Source of the DNA: Acidovorax sp. GW101-3H11 | Lineage (GTDB): Bacteria > Pseudomonadota > Gammaproteobacteria > Burkholderiales > Burkholderiaceae_C | Direction: 5' to 3' | Length of the DNA stretch: 38,878 nt | NCBI RefSeq assembly: GCF_001633105.1 | Contig: NZ_LUKZ01000020.1 | Span: forward strand, 80,103-118,980 | Part shown: positions 1 to 7,162 of the stretch, piece after piece | How positions within the stretch are numbered: the first letter of the stretch is position 1 | Layout: every line of letters starts with the position of its first letter | Notes under the pieces: model-generated | Seen by the model: only the letters and a program-made list of their open reading frames with translations | Databases searched by the model: none | Told to the model about the DNA's origin: nothing | Position numbers and translations under genes: made by a program

Positions 1-765
1 GGTGAGCCAGGGGGGGTTGAACAGGTCGCGCCCCGTGCTCTTGGGCGGCGGCTTGTGCAGAAAAGGCTCCTGCATCAGCGATGCCAGCAGGGCGGGCAGC
101 ACCTGCCCGGTGGCAGCCCAGGCGCCATCCCTGTCGAAGGCCTGGCCGGTGTGCAGCTGGCACCAGTGGTCCATCAGCGCATTGCCGGGCCCGCAATCAA
201 ACCCCAGCACGCTGCCGTCCGCGCCCAGCACGCTGAGGTTGGAGATGCCGCCAATGTTCAGCACCAGCACCGTCTCACCAGGCCGCCCGAAGATGCCCTG
301 GTGGAAGGCGGGCACCAGTGGCGCGCCCTGGCCGCCCGCTGCCACGTCGCGGCTGCGCAGGTCGGCCACCACGGTGATGCCGGTCCGCTCGGCCAGCAGG
401 GCGGGGCTGAGCAGCTGCAGGGTGTAGCCCGTGCCGTCGAATTCCTGGGGGCGGTGGCGCACAGTCTGCCCGTGGGCGCCGAGGGCGCGGATGGCGCTGG
501 CAGGCAGGCCGCTGCGCTGCAGCAGCGTCTGCACCACCTCGGCATAGGCGCGCGACAGCGCGTTGCCTGCAAGGGCCGCGCGGTGCAGTTCGTTGTCGCC
601 GGGGGTGTTCAGGGCCAGCAGCTCGGCGCGCAAGGCGGGCGCAAAGGGGGCGCTGGCGTGGTGGCTGACCCGCATGCGCGGGCCGGAGAAGTCTGCCAGG
701 ACCCCATCGATGCCGTCGAGCGAGGTGCCCGACATCAGGCCGATGTACAGATCGGATGCGCTCAC
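1..765 (-). CDS. anmK: Anhydro-N-acetylmuramic acid kinase, 3' end cut by window edge
   Basis: The kinase phosphorylates and opens 1,6-anhydro-MurNAc to MurNAc-6-phosphate in cytoplasmic cell-wall recycling. About 255 codons are present; the C-terminal third lies beyond position 1. The N-terminus reads LYIGLMSGTSLDGVD, the phosphate-binding signature of the AnmK family, followed by GAHGQTVRH, VADLRSRDVAAGGQGAPLVP and LNIGGISNLS, and FDCGPGNALMD, all typical of the family. I chose the GTG at 763-765 because it lies just before the conserved start; no ATG is available close upstream. The next gene on the same strand upstream is the M23 peptidase, so two cell-wall genes are adjacent, with a dispersed GC-rich repeat between them. 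Family assignment is firm; the start codon is an inference. Confidence 0.93.
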   Translation of the reverse strand, partial: MSASDLYIGLMSGTSLDGIDGVLADFSGPRMRVSHHASAPFAPALRAELLALNTPGDNELHRAALAGNALSRAYAEVVQTLLQRSGLPASAIRALGAHGQTVRHRPQEFDGTGYTLQLLSPALLAERTGITVVADLRSRDVAAGGQGAPLVPAFHQGIFGRPGETVLVLNIGGISNLSVLGADGSVLGFDCGPGNALMDHWCQLHTGQAFDRDGAWAATGQVLPALLASLMQEPFLHKPPPKSTGRDLFNPPWLT

Positions 766-840
766 TGCAGCTGTGCGCAATGTGAAAGTGTGGGCCTCAA
801 AGCCCCGCTTTCAGCAGCGCTATGCGCGTTGCAACTGGCG

Positions 841-961
841 CGGCGAAGGCCAGCGGCCGCCGCGCAAGGGCCGCCGCGCCGCGTGTGCGGCGCTTTGCTT
901 GCGAGCGCTGGCGGCGTCCCCCTTCGGGGGGAAGGCGCGCAGCGACTCAGGGGGGGCTTCA
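841..961 (-). repeat. Dispersed GC-rich hairpin repeat, copy 1 (3' of M23 gene)
   Basis: Read on the minus strand this begins with the TGA stop of the M23 gene and continues AGCCCCCCCTGAGTCGC, then CGCGCCTTCCCCC, a GGGGGACGCCGCCAGCG segment, and ends GGCGGCCCTTGCGCGGCGGCC. The same series occurs at 11347-11443 after glmU, in the same orientation relative to its upstream gene. This copy carries an extra stretch of about 21 bases in the middle. The CCCCC...GGGGG segment can fold into a short strong hairpin. I recall similar sequences downstream of many Comamonadaceae genes, but function is not established. Confidence 0.75.
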
Positions 962-2329
962 TTCAGCGCTGGCTTGCTCGATGAGTGCCGCTGCGTTCAG
1001 CTGCACACGCATGTTGGCGGCCAGGCGGTCAAACGCGGGGCGCCCGGCGGCCGAGACGGGCGCAGCGGCTTCGCTCTGGGCCACGATGGTCATGGGGTCC
1101 TGGTGCTGGCCATTGACGCGGAACTCGAAGTGCAGGTGCGGGCCGGTGGCCCAGCCCGTGGCACCCACGGCGCCCAGGGTCTGGCCCTGCTCGACCGACT
1201 GGCCCTGGCGCACGTCGATGCGGCTCAGGTGGGCGTACACCGTGACATGCTGGTTGCGGTGCTTGATGAACACCACGTTGCCGTAGCCGTTCTGCACCCC
1301 GGAGAACTCCACCACGCCATCGCCCACGGTGCGGACGGCGGTGCCCGTGGGGGCGGCGAAGTCGGTGCCCAGGTGGGCGCGCCAGGTCTTCAGGATGGGA
1401 TGCAGGCGCATCTTGAAGCCGCTGGTTACGCGCGAGAACTCGACCGGCGAGGCCAGGTAGGCGCGGCGCATGCTTTCGCCGTCCAGCGTGTAGTAGGCGT
1501 CCTTGGTGGCGTTGGATTCCTGGAACCACACCGCCTGGTGGGTCTTGCCGTTGTTGACAAACTCGGCGCTCAGCACACGGCCGCTGCTCAGCGGCTCGCC
1601 ATCGGCTTCCAGGGTTTCGTACACCACCGAGAAGCGGTCGCCCTTGCGCAGCGAGCGGCGGAAATCGATGTTGCCCGAGAACAGTTCGGCCACCTGCACG
1701 GCCACGGCGTCGGGGATGTTGGACGCGTCGGTGGCGGCAAACAGCGAGCTTTGGATGATGCCGCCGGACAGCCGGCTGCTGGTCGTCATCTTGGCAGTTT
1801 CGATGCGCGTCGCAAACTTGTTGTCGCCCTTGCGCTCGACGATCAGGCGGCGGAAGTTGCCGCTGTCGTCCGGCACCCAGCGCACCGTCAGGCGCACCAG
1901 GCGGTGGTCGTCGGTGGTTTCGGCCGACACGATGCGGCCGGTGCGGCCCAGCACGTTCTGGCGCACGGGGGTGTCACCACGCATGAAGGCGGCGGCGGCC
2001 GGGTCGGCCACGCCCAGGCGCTGCAGCAGGGATTCGGGGGTGTCGCTGGAGCGCACCTGCTCGGAGCGGAACAGCGAGAAGCCCGGGGTCTCCAGCTCGC
2101 CCAGCACGAGGTTCTCGGCCAGCGATTCGACGGGGTAGCTCACCATGCGCACGGGCAGCTCGGCCGGATCGGGCGCGAAAGACGCCACAGCGAAGGCCCC
2201 GCCGCCGCCCGTCAGCAGGACGGCGGCAACGGCGGCGGTGATGCGTTTGGGGTGTTGTTGGATCGTGCGGGACAGTCGGTCAAGCAAAGCGGTGCTGGCG
2301 GTGCGGACCGTAGTGAGGCCGTGAATCAA
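959..2329 (-). CDS. M23 family metallopeptidase (MepM-like murein endopeptidase)
   Basis: A probable periplasmic or envelope-anchored peptidoglycan endopeptidase. It has an N-terminal membrane segment (RITAAVAAVLLTGGGGAFAVASF), a central OapA/LysM-like spacer region, and a C-terminal M23 (lysostaphin-type) domain. The zinc and catalytic residues are visible: HLGTDF (H and D ligands), YAHLS, and PHLHFE (the HxH motif). The reading frame extends to an ATG at 2401, but no ribosome site precedes it. A TTG at 2329 has GGGGA seven bases upstream and starts LIHGLTTVRTAS just before the basic, membrane-anchoring stretch, so I prefer it. The gene is divergent from tyrS. Its stop codon is the first triplet of a dispersed repeat. 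The family call is firm; cleavage specificity cannot be read from sequence. Confidence 0.9.
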   Translation of the reverse strand: MIHGLTTVRTASTALLDRLSRTIQQHPKRITAAVAAVLLTGGGGAFAVASFAPDPAELPVRMVSYPVESLAENLVLGELETPGFSLFRSEQVRSSDTPESLLQRLGVADPAAAAFMRGDTPVRQNVLGRTGRIVSAETTDDHRLVRLTVRWVPDDSGNFRRLIVERKGDNKFATRIETAKMTTSSRLSGGIIQSSLFAATDASNIPDAVAVQVAELFSGNIDFRRSLRKGDRFSVVYETLEADGEPLSSGRVLSAEFVNNGKTHQAVWFQESNATKDAYYTLDGESMRRAYLASPVEFSRVTSGFKMRLHPILKTWRAHLGTDFAAPTGTAVRTVGDGVVEFSGVQNGYGNVVFIKHRNQHVTVYAHLSRIDVRQGQSVEQGQTLGAVGATGWATGPHLHFEFRVNGQHQDPMTIVAQSEAAAPVSAAGRPAFDRLAANMRVQLNAAALIEQASAE

Positions 2330-2532
2330 AGGTCTATCCCCAGGGTGATTGTGGTGCCATGGCGTTCCCCCGGTGTGAATGCGGGGCGAGGCCAGGACCA
2401 CAGACTGTCAGGCTGCAGCCATTCGACAGGTTGATAAAAACAGGTCAAAACGGCGGGCCCACTAGAATCCGCCTCTGCAATGTGGGCTGAAGTATAGCGG
2501 CGCATGCTGTCTAGACATCCCAAAAAACCCTT

Positions 2533-3765
2533 ATGAATCAATCTGCTGTTACAACAACCCCGGTCTCTGATGGTGTAAGACAAGCCCTCGAAATCTCGCT
2601 GCGCGGCGTGCAGGAACTGCTGCCGCAGGACGAATGGGTCAAGAAGCTGGCGCGCTCGGAGGCCACGGGCCAGCCGCTGCGCATCAAGCTGGGGCTCGAT
2701 CCCACCGCGCCCGACATCCACATCGGCCACACCGTGGTGCTGAACAAGATGCGGCAATTGCAAGATCTGGGCCACCAGGTCATCTTCCTGATTGGCGACT
2801 TCACCAGCCTGATCGGCGACCCTTCGGGCCGCAACAGCACCCGCCCGCCGCTCACGCCCGAGCAGATCAAGGTGAATGCCGAGACCTACTACAAGCAGGC
2901 CAGCATGGTGCTGGACCCGGCCAAGACCGAGATCCGCTACAACAGCGAGTGGAGCGAACCCCTGGGCGCCAGCGGCATGATCCAGCTCGCATCCCGCTAC
3001 ACCGTGGCACGCATGATGGAGCGCGACGACTTCCACAAACGCTTCACCACCGGCCAGTCCATCGCGGTGCACGAGTTTTTGTACCCGCTGATGCAGGGCT
3101 ACGACTCGGTAGCGCTCAAGAGTGACCTGGAGCTGGGTGGCACGGACCAGAAGTTCAACCTGCTCATGGGCCGCCACCTGCAGCAGGAATATGGCCAGGA
3201 GCCGCAGTGTGTGCTCACCATGCCGCTGTTGGTAGGCCTTGACGGTGTGGACAAGATGTCCAAGTCCAAGAACAACTACATCGGCATTGCCGAGGACGCC
3301 AACACCATGTTTGCCAAGGTGCTGTCGATCAGCGACACCCTGATGTGGGACTGGTTCACCCTGTTGTCGTTCCAAAGCCTGGCCGAAATCGCCGCGCTCA
3401 AGGCCGAGGTGGCGGGCGGCCGCAACCCCAAGGACGCCAAGGTGATGCTCGCCAAGGAGATCACTACGCGCTTCCACAGCGCTGCAGCGGCCGATGCGGC
3501 CGAGCAGGACTTCATCAACCGCAGCAAGGGCGGCGTGCCGGATGAGATTCCCGAGGTCAGCCTGTCGGGCGCACCGCTGGGCATTGGTGCGCTGCTCAAG
3601 CAGGCCAACCTGGCGCCCTCGGGCAGCGAAGCCAACCGCCTGATCGACGGCGGCGGCGTGCGTGTGGATGGCGGCGTGGTCAGCGACAAGGGCCTCAAGC
3701 TGGCCGCTGGCACCTACGTGGTGCAGGTGGGCAAGCGCAAGTTCGCGCGGGTCACATTGGCCTGA
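2533..3765 (+). CDS. tyrS: Tyrosyl-tRNA synthetase
   Basis: Class I aminoacyl-tRNA synthetase that charges tRNA-Tyr. The protein is 410 residues, normal for the family. The HIGH motif is at residues 63-66 (DIHIGH), the tyrosine-pocket region [13 protein letters not shown] is near 202-214, the KMSKS loop is at 241-245, and a C-terminal S4-type RNA-binding domain covers about 345-410. The ATG at 2533 has no evident Shine-Dalgarno sequence: the preceding bases are CCCAAAAAACCCTT. A possible -10 box, TAGAAT, lies at 2463-2468, without a convincing -35. A strong terminator follows at 3832-3864. The first 20 or so codons are less GC-rich than the rest, as is common around start sites with low structure. 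Housekeeping gene; assignment is very secure. Confidence 0.97.
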   Translation: MNQSAVTTTPVSDGVRQALEISLRGVQELLPQDEWVKKLARSEATGQPLRIKLGLDPTAPDIHIGHTVVLNKMRQLQDLGHQVIFLIGDFTSLIGDPSGRNSTRPPLTPEQIKVNAETYYKQASMVLDPAKTEIRYNSEWSEPLGASGMIQLASRYTVARMMERDDFHKRFTTGQSIAVHEFLYPLMQGYDSVALKSDLELGGTDQKFNLLMGRHLQQEYGQEPQCVLTMPLLVGLDGVDKMSKSKNNYIGIAEDANTMFAKVLSISDTLMWDWFTLLSFQSLAEIAALKAEVAGGRNPKDAKVMLAKEITTRFHSAAAADAAEQDFINRSKGGVPDEIPEVSLSGAPLGIGALLKQANLAPSGSEANRLIDGGGVRVDGGVVSDKGLKLAAGTYVVQVGKRKFARVTLA

Positions 3766-3831
3766 TATTTATGAACTAAATTGGCCTTCACCGCGCGCTG
3801 GATAAGCGGTGATTGCTATAAAAACAGAAGC

Positions 3832-3864
3832 AAAAGCGCCGCGCCTGCCCAGGTCGGCGCTTTT
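3832..3864. terminator. Bidirectional intrinsic terminator between tyrS and lysR-type gene
   Basis: AAAAGCGCCG at 3832-3841 pairs perfectly with CGGCGCTTTT at 3855-3864 around a 13-base loop. It is followed by a further T run (TTTTTTGC) on the plus strand and flanked by an A run on the other side, so it can serve both convergent genes. The preceding GCTATAAAAACAGAAGC (from 3816) resembles the left part of the dispersed GCTATC repeat family found elsewhere in the window. Confidence 0.85.
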
Positions 3865-3872
3865 TTGCTTTT

Positions 3873-4874
3873 TCAGGCACCGTCCAGGTTGTCGTTCAGA
3901 TCCGTGTCGGGCACATCGCCAATCGCCTGGCGGGTGGCCTCGGCCTGCACCTGCAGCCAGGCGCAAAAAGCCTTGATCTCCGGCCGGTGCAGGCTGCGCG
4001 GCCCCACCATCAGCCAGTAGGCCAGGGGGGAGTCGATGCGGTGGCCGGGCAGCACCTCCACCAGGTCGCCCGAGGCCAGCGCGTCCGCAATCAGCGGCAT
4101 GCGCGCCAGCGCCAGGCCCTGCCCGGCCAGTGCGGCCTGCACGATCTGGTGGGCGTAGTTGAAGTACAGCCAGCGCTGGGGTTGCAGCTTGGTCAGGTCG
4201 CGGGTGTCGAACCAGCGGCGCCAGCTCAGGTACTCCAGGTAGTGCGTGCGGTGGGCGTCGCCCGCCTCGATCAGGGTGAACTGCGCCACATCGGCGGGGG
4301 TGCGCAGCGGCTTGCCGCTCTTGAGCAGCCAGGGGCTGGCCACCACGGCCAGTTGTTCGCCAAACAGGCGGATGCCGCCCTGCGTGGCCCCGGCGGGCAT
4401 GGCGTAGCGCAGGGCCAGGTCCACGTCCGAGGTTTCCAGATCCACCTGCACATCGCTCGCATCAATGCGGATGTCGATGCCCGGGTTGTCGCGCTGGAAC
4501 TCCTCCATGCGCGGAATCAGCCACATCGACGCAAAACTGGCCCAGGTGGTGATGGCCACGCTGCGGCGCCCGGCCGTCTGGCGCACCAGGCGCACGGCGG
4601 CGTCCATGCGCTCCAGGGCAGGGCCCACGGCGCGCTGCAGCTGCGCGCCCGCGCTGGTCAGCTCCACCGCACGCGTGTGGCGCAGGAACAGCGCCACGCC
4701 CACCTCTTCTTCCAGTGCCTGGATCTGGCGGCTCACCGCCGACTGGGTGAGCGCCAGCTCATCGGCAGCGGCGCGGAAGTTCAGGTGCCGCGCCACGGCC
4801 AGAAAGGCGCGCCAGTGGCCCATGGCCACAGGGCGGGTGCGCAGCACAGCGGGTGAGTATTCGGCTGAGGCCAT
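3873..4874 (-). CDS. LysR family transcriptional regulator (GcvA-like)
   Basis: Cytoplasmic DNA-binding regulator of 333 residues. The winged HTH lies at about residues 20-80 (WRAFLAVARHLNFRAAADEL and LTQSAVSRQIQALEEEVG), followed by the linker helix and a LysR substrate-binding domain with the GcvA-type features IRIDASDVQVDLETSDVDLALRY and GQGLALARMPL. The ATG at 4874 has GGAG seven bases upstream. The gene is divergent from the DUF2917 gene at 5012. A perfect ATTCAT-N11-ATGAAT site sits between them, so autoregulation and control of the DUF2917 gene are likely. Its stop is a few bases from the shared terminator. The effector is unknown; the family call is secure. Confidence 0.93.
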   Translation of the reverse strand: MASAEYSPAVLRTRPVAMGHWRAFLAVARHLNFRAAADELALTQSAVSRQIQALEEEVGVALFLRHTRAVELTSAGAQLQRAVGPALERMDAAVRLVRQTAGRRSVAITTWASFASMWLIPRMEEFQRDNPGIDIRIDASDVQVDLETSDVDLALRYAMPAGATQGGIRLFGEQLAVVASPWLLKSGKPLRTPADVAQFTLIEAGDAHRTHYLEYLSWRRWFDTRDLTKLQPQRWLYFNYAHQIVQAALAGQGLALARMPLIADALASGDLVEVLPGHRIDSPLAYWLMVGPRSLHRPEIKAFCAWLQVQAEATRQAIGDVPDTDLNDNLDGA

Positions 4875-4897
4875 GGCAGGTCTCCCGGAGGGATTTG

Positions 4898-4920
4898 ATT
4901 CATGCGTTGATGGAATGAAT
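4898..4920. promoter_or_regulatory. Probable LysR operator, ATTCAT-N11-ATGAAT
   Basis: ATTCAT at 4898-4903 and ATGAAT at 4915-4920 form a perfect dyad with an 11-base spacer, the T-N11-A form typical of LysR-type boxes. It lies 24 bases upstream of the LysR start codon. Its centre is about 29 bases upstream of the -35 element of the divergent promoter at 4938, the usual place for the LysR recognition site. Confidence 0.7.
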
Positions 4921-4937
4921 AGCGTACCGCGTTTTCA

Positions 4938-4967
4938 TTGGACTGTGTGTGGCGCAAGGATCACTAT
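4938..4967 (+). promoter_or_regulatory. Promoter candidate for DUF2917 gene 1 (TTGGAC-N18-CACTAT)
   Basis: TTGGAC at 4938-4943 and CACTAT at 4962-4967, with an 18-base spacer. The same arrangement, including the flanking TTTTCATTGGAC, recurs at 5631-5660 before the second DUF2917 gene: TTTTCATTGGAC is identical and CACYATNCA sits at the same distance. Conservation at fixed spacing while the spacer sequence differs supports a functional promoter. Confidence 0.6.
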
Positions 4968-5011
4968 TCATGCTCCAAAACACCTGTTTTATCCACTCTA
5001 AGGAGCCTGTC

Positions 5012-5587
5012 ATGTCTGCCCGCAACGTTCTGGAATCGCAACAATCCGTGCAAGCCGCCGTGGCTGGCCGTTCTGCGGCCGGTTGCTGGAAACTGACCCC
5101 CGGCCGTGCCCTGTCGCTGCACCCGCGTGAGCGCAGCGTGCTGGAGATTGCCCAGGGCCGCGTCTGGCTCACGCTGAGCGGGGCCTTGCCTAGCCGCCAG
5201 CCCGCCGACATGCCCGCAGATTTGGCCCTTGGCGTGGCCGACCACCTGCTGCAGGCCGGTGACCGCCTCGACATCGCAGCGGGCCAGCATGTGGTGATGG
5301 AGGTCTGGGCCCCGGCGGGCTCGCCCGGCGAGGACGTGGCCTTCCATTGGCTCGGCGCCCCGGCCCCGGTGCCCGCGCAGGCCCAGCGTGCCCTGCGGCC
5401 CGGTGCCGAATGGGAGTGTGGCGTGGTCCAGCCCCTGCGCGACCTGGTGCAGGCACTGGCCCAGGGCGGGCGCGCCGTGGGGCTGGCGGGGGCCCAGGCA
5501 CTGGGCGCCGGAGGGCGCCTGGTGCTCGGAATCGCCCGTTTTGCTCTCATTCGGATAGCGGCACCGCGCGAAAGCAAGCCCGCTTGA
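5012..5587 (+). CDS. DUF2917 domain protein (first of a pair)
   Basis: A 191-residue protein of unknown function. The DUF2917 region covers about residues 25-115: GCWKLTPGRALSLHPRER, then VLEIAQGRVWLTLSG, and LLQAGDRLDIAAGQHVVMEVW, a small cupin-like beta fold by pattern. The C-terminal part (about 120-190) is Ala/Arg/Gly-rich with no recognised domain. The ATG at 5012 is preceded by AAGGAG seven bases upstream, which decides this start over an upstream in-frame ATG. There is no signal peptide. It is divergent from the LysR gene and shares a promoter design with the DUF2917 gene at 5693. The family often sits beside such regulators. Function is not known. Confidence 0.88.
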   Translation: MSARNVLESQQSVQAAVAGRSAAGCWKLTPGRALSLHPRERSVLEIAQGRVWLTLSGALPSRQPADMPADLALGVADHLLQAGDRLDIAAGQHVVMEVWAPAGSPGEDVAFHWLGAPAPVPAQAQRALRPGAEWECGVVQPLRDLVQALAQGGRAVGLAGAQALGAGGRLVLGIARFALIRIAAPRESKPA

Positions 5588-5630
5588 GCGCGACATGCAA
5601 GAAGAGCATCAATTGCTGCATTCCTTTTCA

Positions 5631-5660
5631 TTGGACGCTGCAATTAGCACAGAGCACCAT
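5631..5660 (+). promoter_or_regulatory. Promoter candidate for DUF2917 gene 2 (TTGGAC-N18-CACCAT)
   Basis: TTGGAC at 5631-5636 and CACCAT at 5655-5660, 18 bases apart, preceded by TTTTCA. It is the counterpart of the element at 4938-4967. No ATTCAT-N11-ATGAAT dyad is present here, so the two genes may share a sigma factor or activator surface but not the same LysR site. Confidence 0.55.
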
Positions 5661-5692
5661 ACAGTCCATCAAGGGTAAACCCGGAGATTCAC

Positions 5693-6085
5693 ATGACCAC
5701 CTCGCAGACCTTCCAGTTCTTTTCCACCGCTGCCACGGCTGCTGCCGCCCACGGTGCCAGCACCTTGCTGCCAGGCAAGGCCCTCAGCCTCACGCCCCGC
5801 GCGCCCATGGCCCTGCGCATCGCCGAAGGCCAGGCCTGGGTCACGCTGGACGAGGGCCCCTACGGCACGGGCGCCGAAGCCGGGGACGTGTTCCTGCACG
5901 CCGGCCAGACCCTGTGGGTGGCTGCAGGCCAACACGCCGTGGTCGAGCCCGTGGGCCAACAGCGCCTGCAGTACCGTTTCACACGCACGCCGGTGGAGAT
6001 GGCCAGCACCGCCACCCCCTGGTGGCGCCGTGCGGCGTTTGGCAGCCCATCGGTGGCGCTGGCCAGCGACGCCTGCTGCGCCTGA
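5693..6085 (+). CDS. DUF2917 domain protein (second of a pair)
   Basis: A 130-residue paralogue of the previous gene. The DUF2917 core spans about residues 25-95: LLPGKALSLTPRAPMALRIA, EGQAWVTLDEGPYG, and DVFLHAGQTLWVAAGQHAVVEP. It lacks the long C-terminal extension of the first gene. There is no signal peptide or membrane helix. The start ATG at 5693 has a weak purine-rich site (CCGGAGATTCAC). It lies 105 bases after the first DUF2917 gene and has its own promoter-like element, so it is probably a second, co-regulated transcription unit rather than simply operonic. It is followed by a strong terminator. Function unknown. Confidence 0.87.
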   Translation: MTTSQTFQFFSTAATAAAAHGASTLLPGKALSLTPRAPMALRIAEGQAWVTLDEGPYGTGAEAGDVFLHAGQTLWVAAGQHAVVEPVGQQRLQYRFTRTPVEMASTATPWWRRAAFGSPSVALASDACCA

Positions 6086-6153
6086 TCCCTCCCGCCGAGG
6101 GGCGGCGGCGCACCCTGCCGCCTGCCGGATGGCCTCTCGGTTTCATGCTCAAA

Positions 6154-6198
6154 AGAGCTTCTTGCGCGCATCCATGTAGCGCAAGAAGCTCTCTTTTT
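6154..6198. terminator. Bidirectional terminator formed by a GCTATC-family repeat
   Basis: AGAGCTTCTTGCG at 6154-6166 pairs perfectly over 13 bp with CGCAAGAAGCTCT at 6180-6192, with a 13-base loop. CTTTTT follows on the plus strand and CTTTTGAG on the minus strand. It separates the convergent DUF2917 and TetR genes. On the minus strand it reads GCTATCAAAAAGAGAGCTTC and later GCGCGCAAGAAGC, which match the dispersed repeat also seen at 10099, 13478 and 20265. Confidence 0.85.
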
Positions 6199-6221
6199 GA
6201 TAGCAAAATATCTTTCCCTGC

Positions 6222-6911
6222 TCACCGGCCTTCAGCGCTCGGTGCCTCCAGCCACTGGATCAGCTGGTCCTGCAGGGTGGTCAGAATCTCCTCAGACAAG
6301 CCCGGCTGCGCGGCCGCTGTGGCCCGGGCCAGCACCAGGCCGCCGACCATGGTGGCCAGCACCTGCATGGCGTGCGCGCGGTGGATGGCTGCGGCGGCGG
6401 CCGCCGTCGCTTCGTCGGCATCCTGCGGCGCGGTGCCAGCGGACACAACGGGCATGGCGGGCATGGCGGGCATGGCGGGCGCGGCAGGCGTGCTGTCGGC
6501 CAGCAGCTGCGCAAAGCGCTGGATGTTGCGCTCGATGCCGTCGGCAAACACCTGCGACAACTCGCCACCCGCGCGCGCTGCGTCCACCGCCAGGGCAGCG
6601 ACGGGGCAGCCGGTGCCGGGGGCGTCGCGGTGCTGGGACGAGAGGTAGCTCTGGATGCGGTCGGCCACGCTGGCGTTGGGCGTGTGGCCGTCCAGCGGTG
6701 CAATCGACCAGTCGAATGCGCGGGCGCAGGCTTCACGCACCAGGGCGTCCTTGGACTCGAAATGCCGGTACAGCCCGCCGTGGGTGAGTCCCGCGTCGCG
6801 TGTGATGTCGGCCACACCCACGCCCGTCAGGCCGCGCTCGCGGTAGAGCCGGGCGGCGGCGTCCAGGATGCCCTGGCGGTTTTCGGCGGCCTGTGCCTTG
6901 GAGACTTTCAT
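6222..6911 (-). CDS. TetR/AcrR family transcriptional regulator
   Basis: A 229-residue repressor-type regulator. The TetR N-terminal HTH is at about residues 8-55 (GILDAAARLYRERGLTGVG, then LTHGGLYRHFESKDALV). The C-terminal domain contains the ligand-domain signature GCPVAALAVDAARAG. A low-complexity Pro/Ala linker, PAPAMPAMPAMP-like, at about residues 143-155 is encoded by a 9-bp tandem repeat. The ATG at 6911 has GAAGG eight bases upstream. The gene is divergent from the ketosynthase at 7162. A TTGCG-N6-CGCAA dyad lies 20 bases upstream of its start and a second dyad (TTTATGAT-N10-ATCATAAA) further on, so it probably controls itself and the ketosynthase. The ligand is unknown. Confidence 0.92.
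   Translation of the reverse strand: MKVSKAQAAENRQGILDAAARLYRERGLTGVGVADITRDAGLTHGGLYRHFESKDALVREACARAFDWSIAPLDGHTPNASVADRIQSYLSSQHRDAPGTGCPVAALAVDAARAGGELSQVFADGIERNIQRFAQLLADSTPAAPAMPAMPAMPVVSAGTAPQDADEATAAAAAAIHRAHAMQVLATMVGGLVLARATAAAQPGLSEEILTTLQDQLIQWLEAPSAEGR
6451..6486. repeat. 9-bp tandem repeat inside the TetR gene
   Basis: Three exact copies of GGCATGGCG (6451-6459, 6460-6468, 6469-6477) followed by one diverged unit. On the minus strand they encode repeated Pro-Ala-Met. The unit is a multiple of three, so slippage would lengthen or shorten the linker without breaking the frame. Confidence 0.85.
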
Positions 6912-6930
6912 GGGGTGGGCCTTCTATTGA

Positions 6931-6946
6931 TTGCGACCGTACGCAA
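6931..6946. promoter_or_regulatory. Probable TetR operator, TTGCG-N6-CGCAA
   Basis: The 16-base element TTGCGACCGTACGCAA is a dyad with perfect 5-base arms and a partly symmetrical centre. It is centred about 27 bases upstream of the TetR start codon, in the TetR-ketosynthase divergent region. Size, symmetry and position fit a TetR-family operator. Confidence 0.6.
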
Positions 6947-6960
6947 AGCGATGTTTTGTG

Positions 6961-6986
6961 TTTATGATGACGGCCCCAATCATAAA
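6961..6986. promoter_or_regulatory. Inverted repeat TTTATGAT-N10-ATCATAAA
   Basis: Perfect 8-base arms at 6961-6968 and 6979-6986 around GACGGCCCCA. It lies 14 bases beyond the other dyad and about 110 bases upstream of the small leader frame at 7097. It could be a second regulator site or an mRNA hairpin if transcription starts upstream of it. The AT-rich arms stand out in GC-rich surroundings. Confidence 0.5.
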
Positions 6987-7096
6987 TGCCCGGCCCTTCT
7001 GCGGCGGTGTGACCGCGTGGCCCGCCACCGGGCGGCCGCTGGCTCCGTCAACCCGGGGCCGCAGAGGCGCCAGGCGGCAACCAGCGAGGTGATTCC

Positions 7097-7162
7097 ATGA
7101 CCCCCACCCCTCTTTCCCACCGCAGCGCCGTGGCGCCCGCCGCACACGGAGCGGCCCGTTGA
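7097..7162 (+). CDS. Possible 21-residue leader peptide overlapping the ketosynthase start
   Basis: A short frame reading MTPTPLSHRSAVAPAAHGAAR, with GAGGTG at 7086-7091 (five bases before its ATG), ends with TGA at 7160-7162. This stop overlaps the ketosynthase ATG as TGATG, an arrangement that would couple translation of the two. The composition is unremarkable and no family is recognised, so this is a candidate only; alternatively it is a chance frame in GC-rich DNA. Confidence 0.3.
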   Translation: MTPTPLSHRSAVAPAAHGAAR

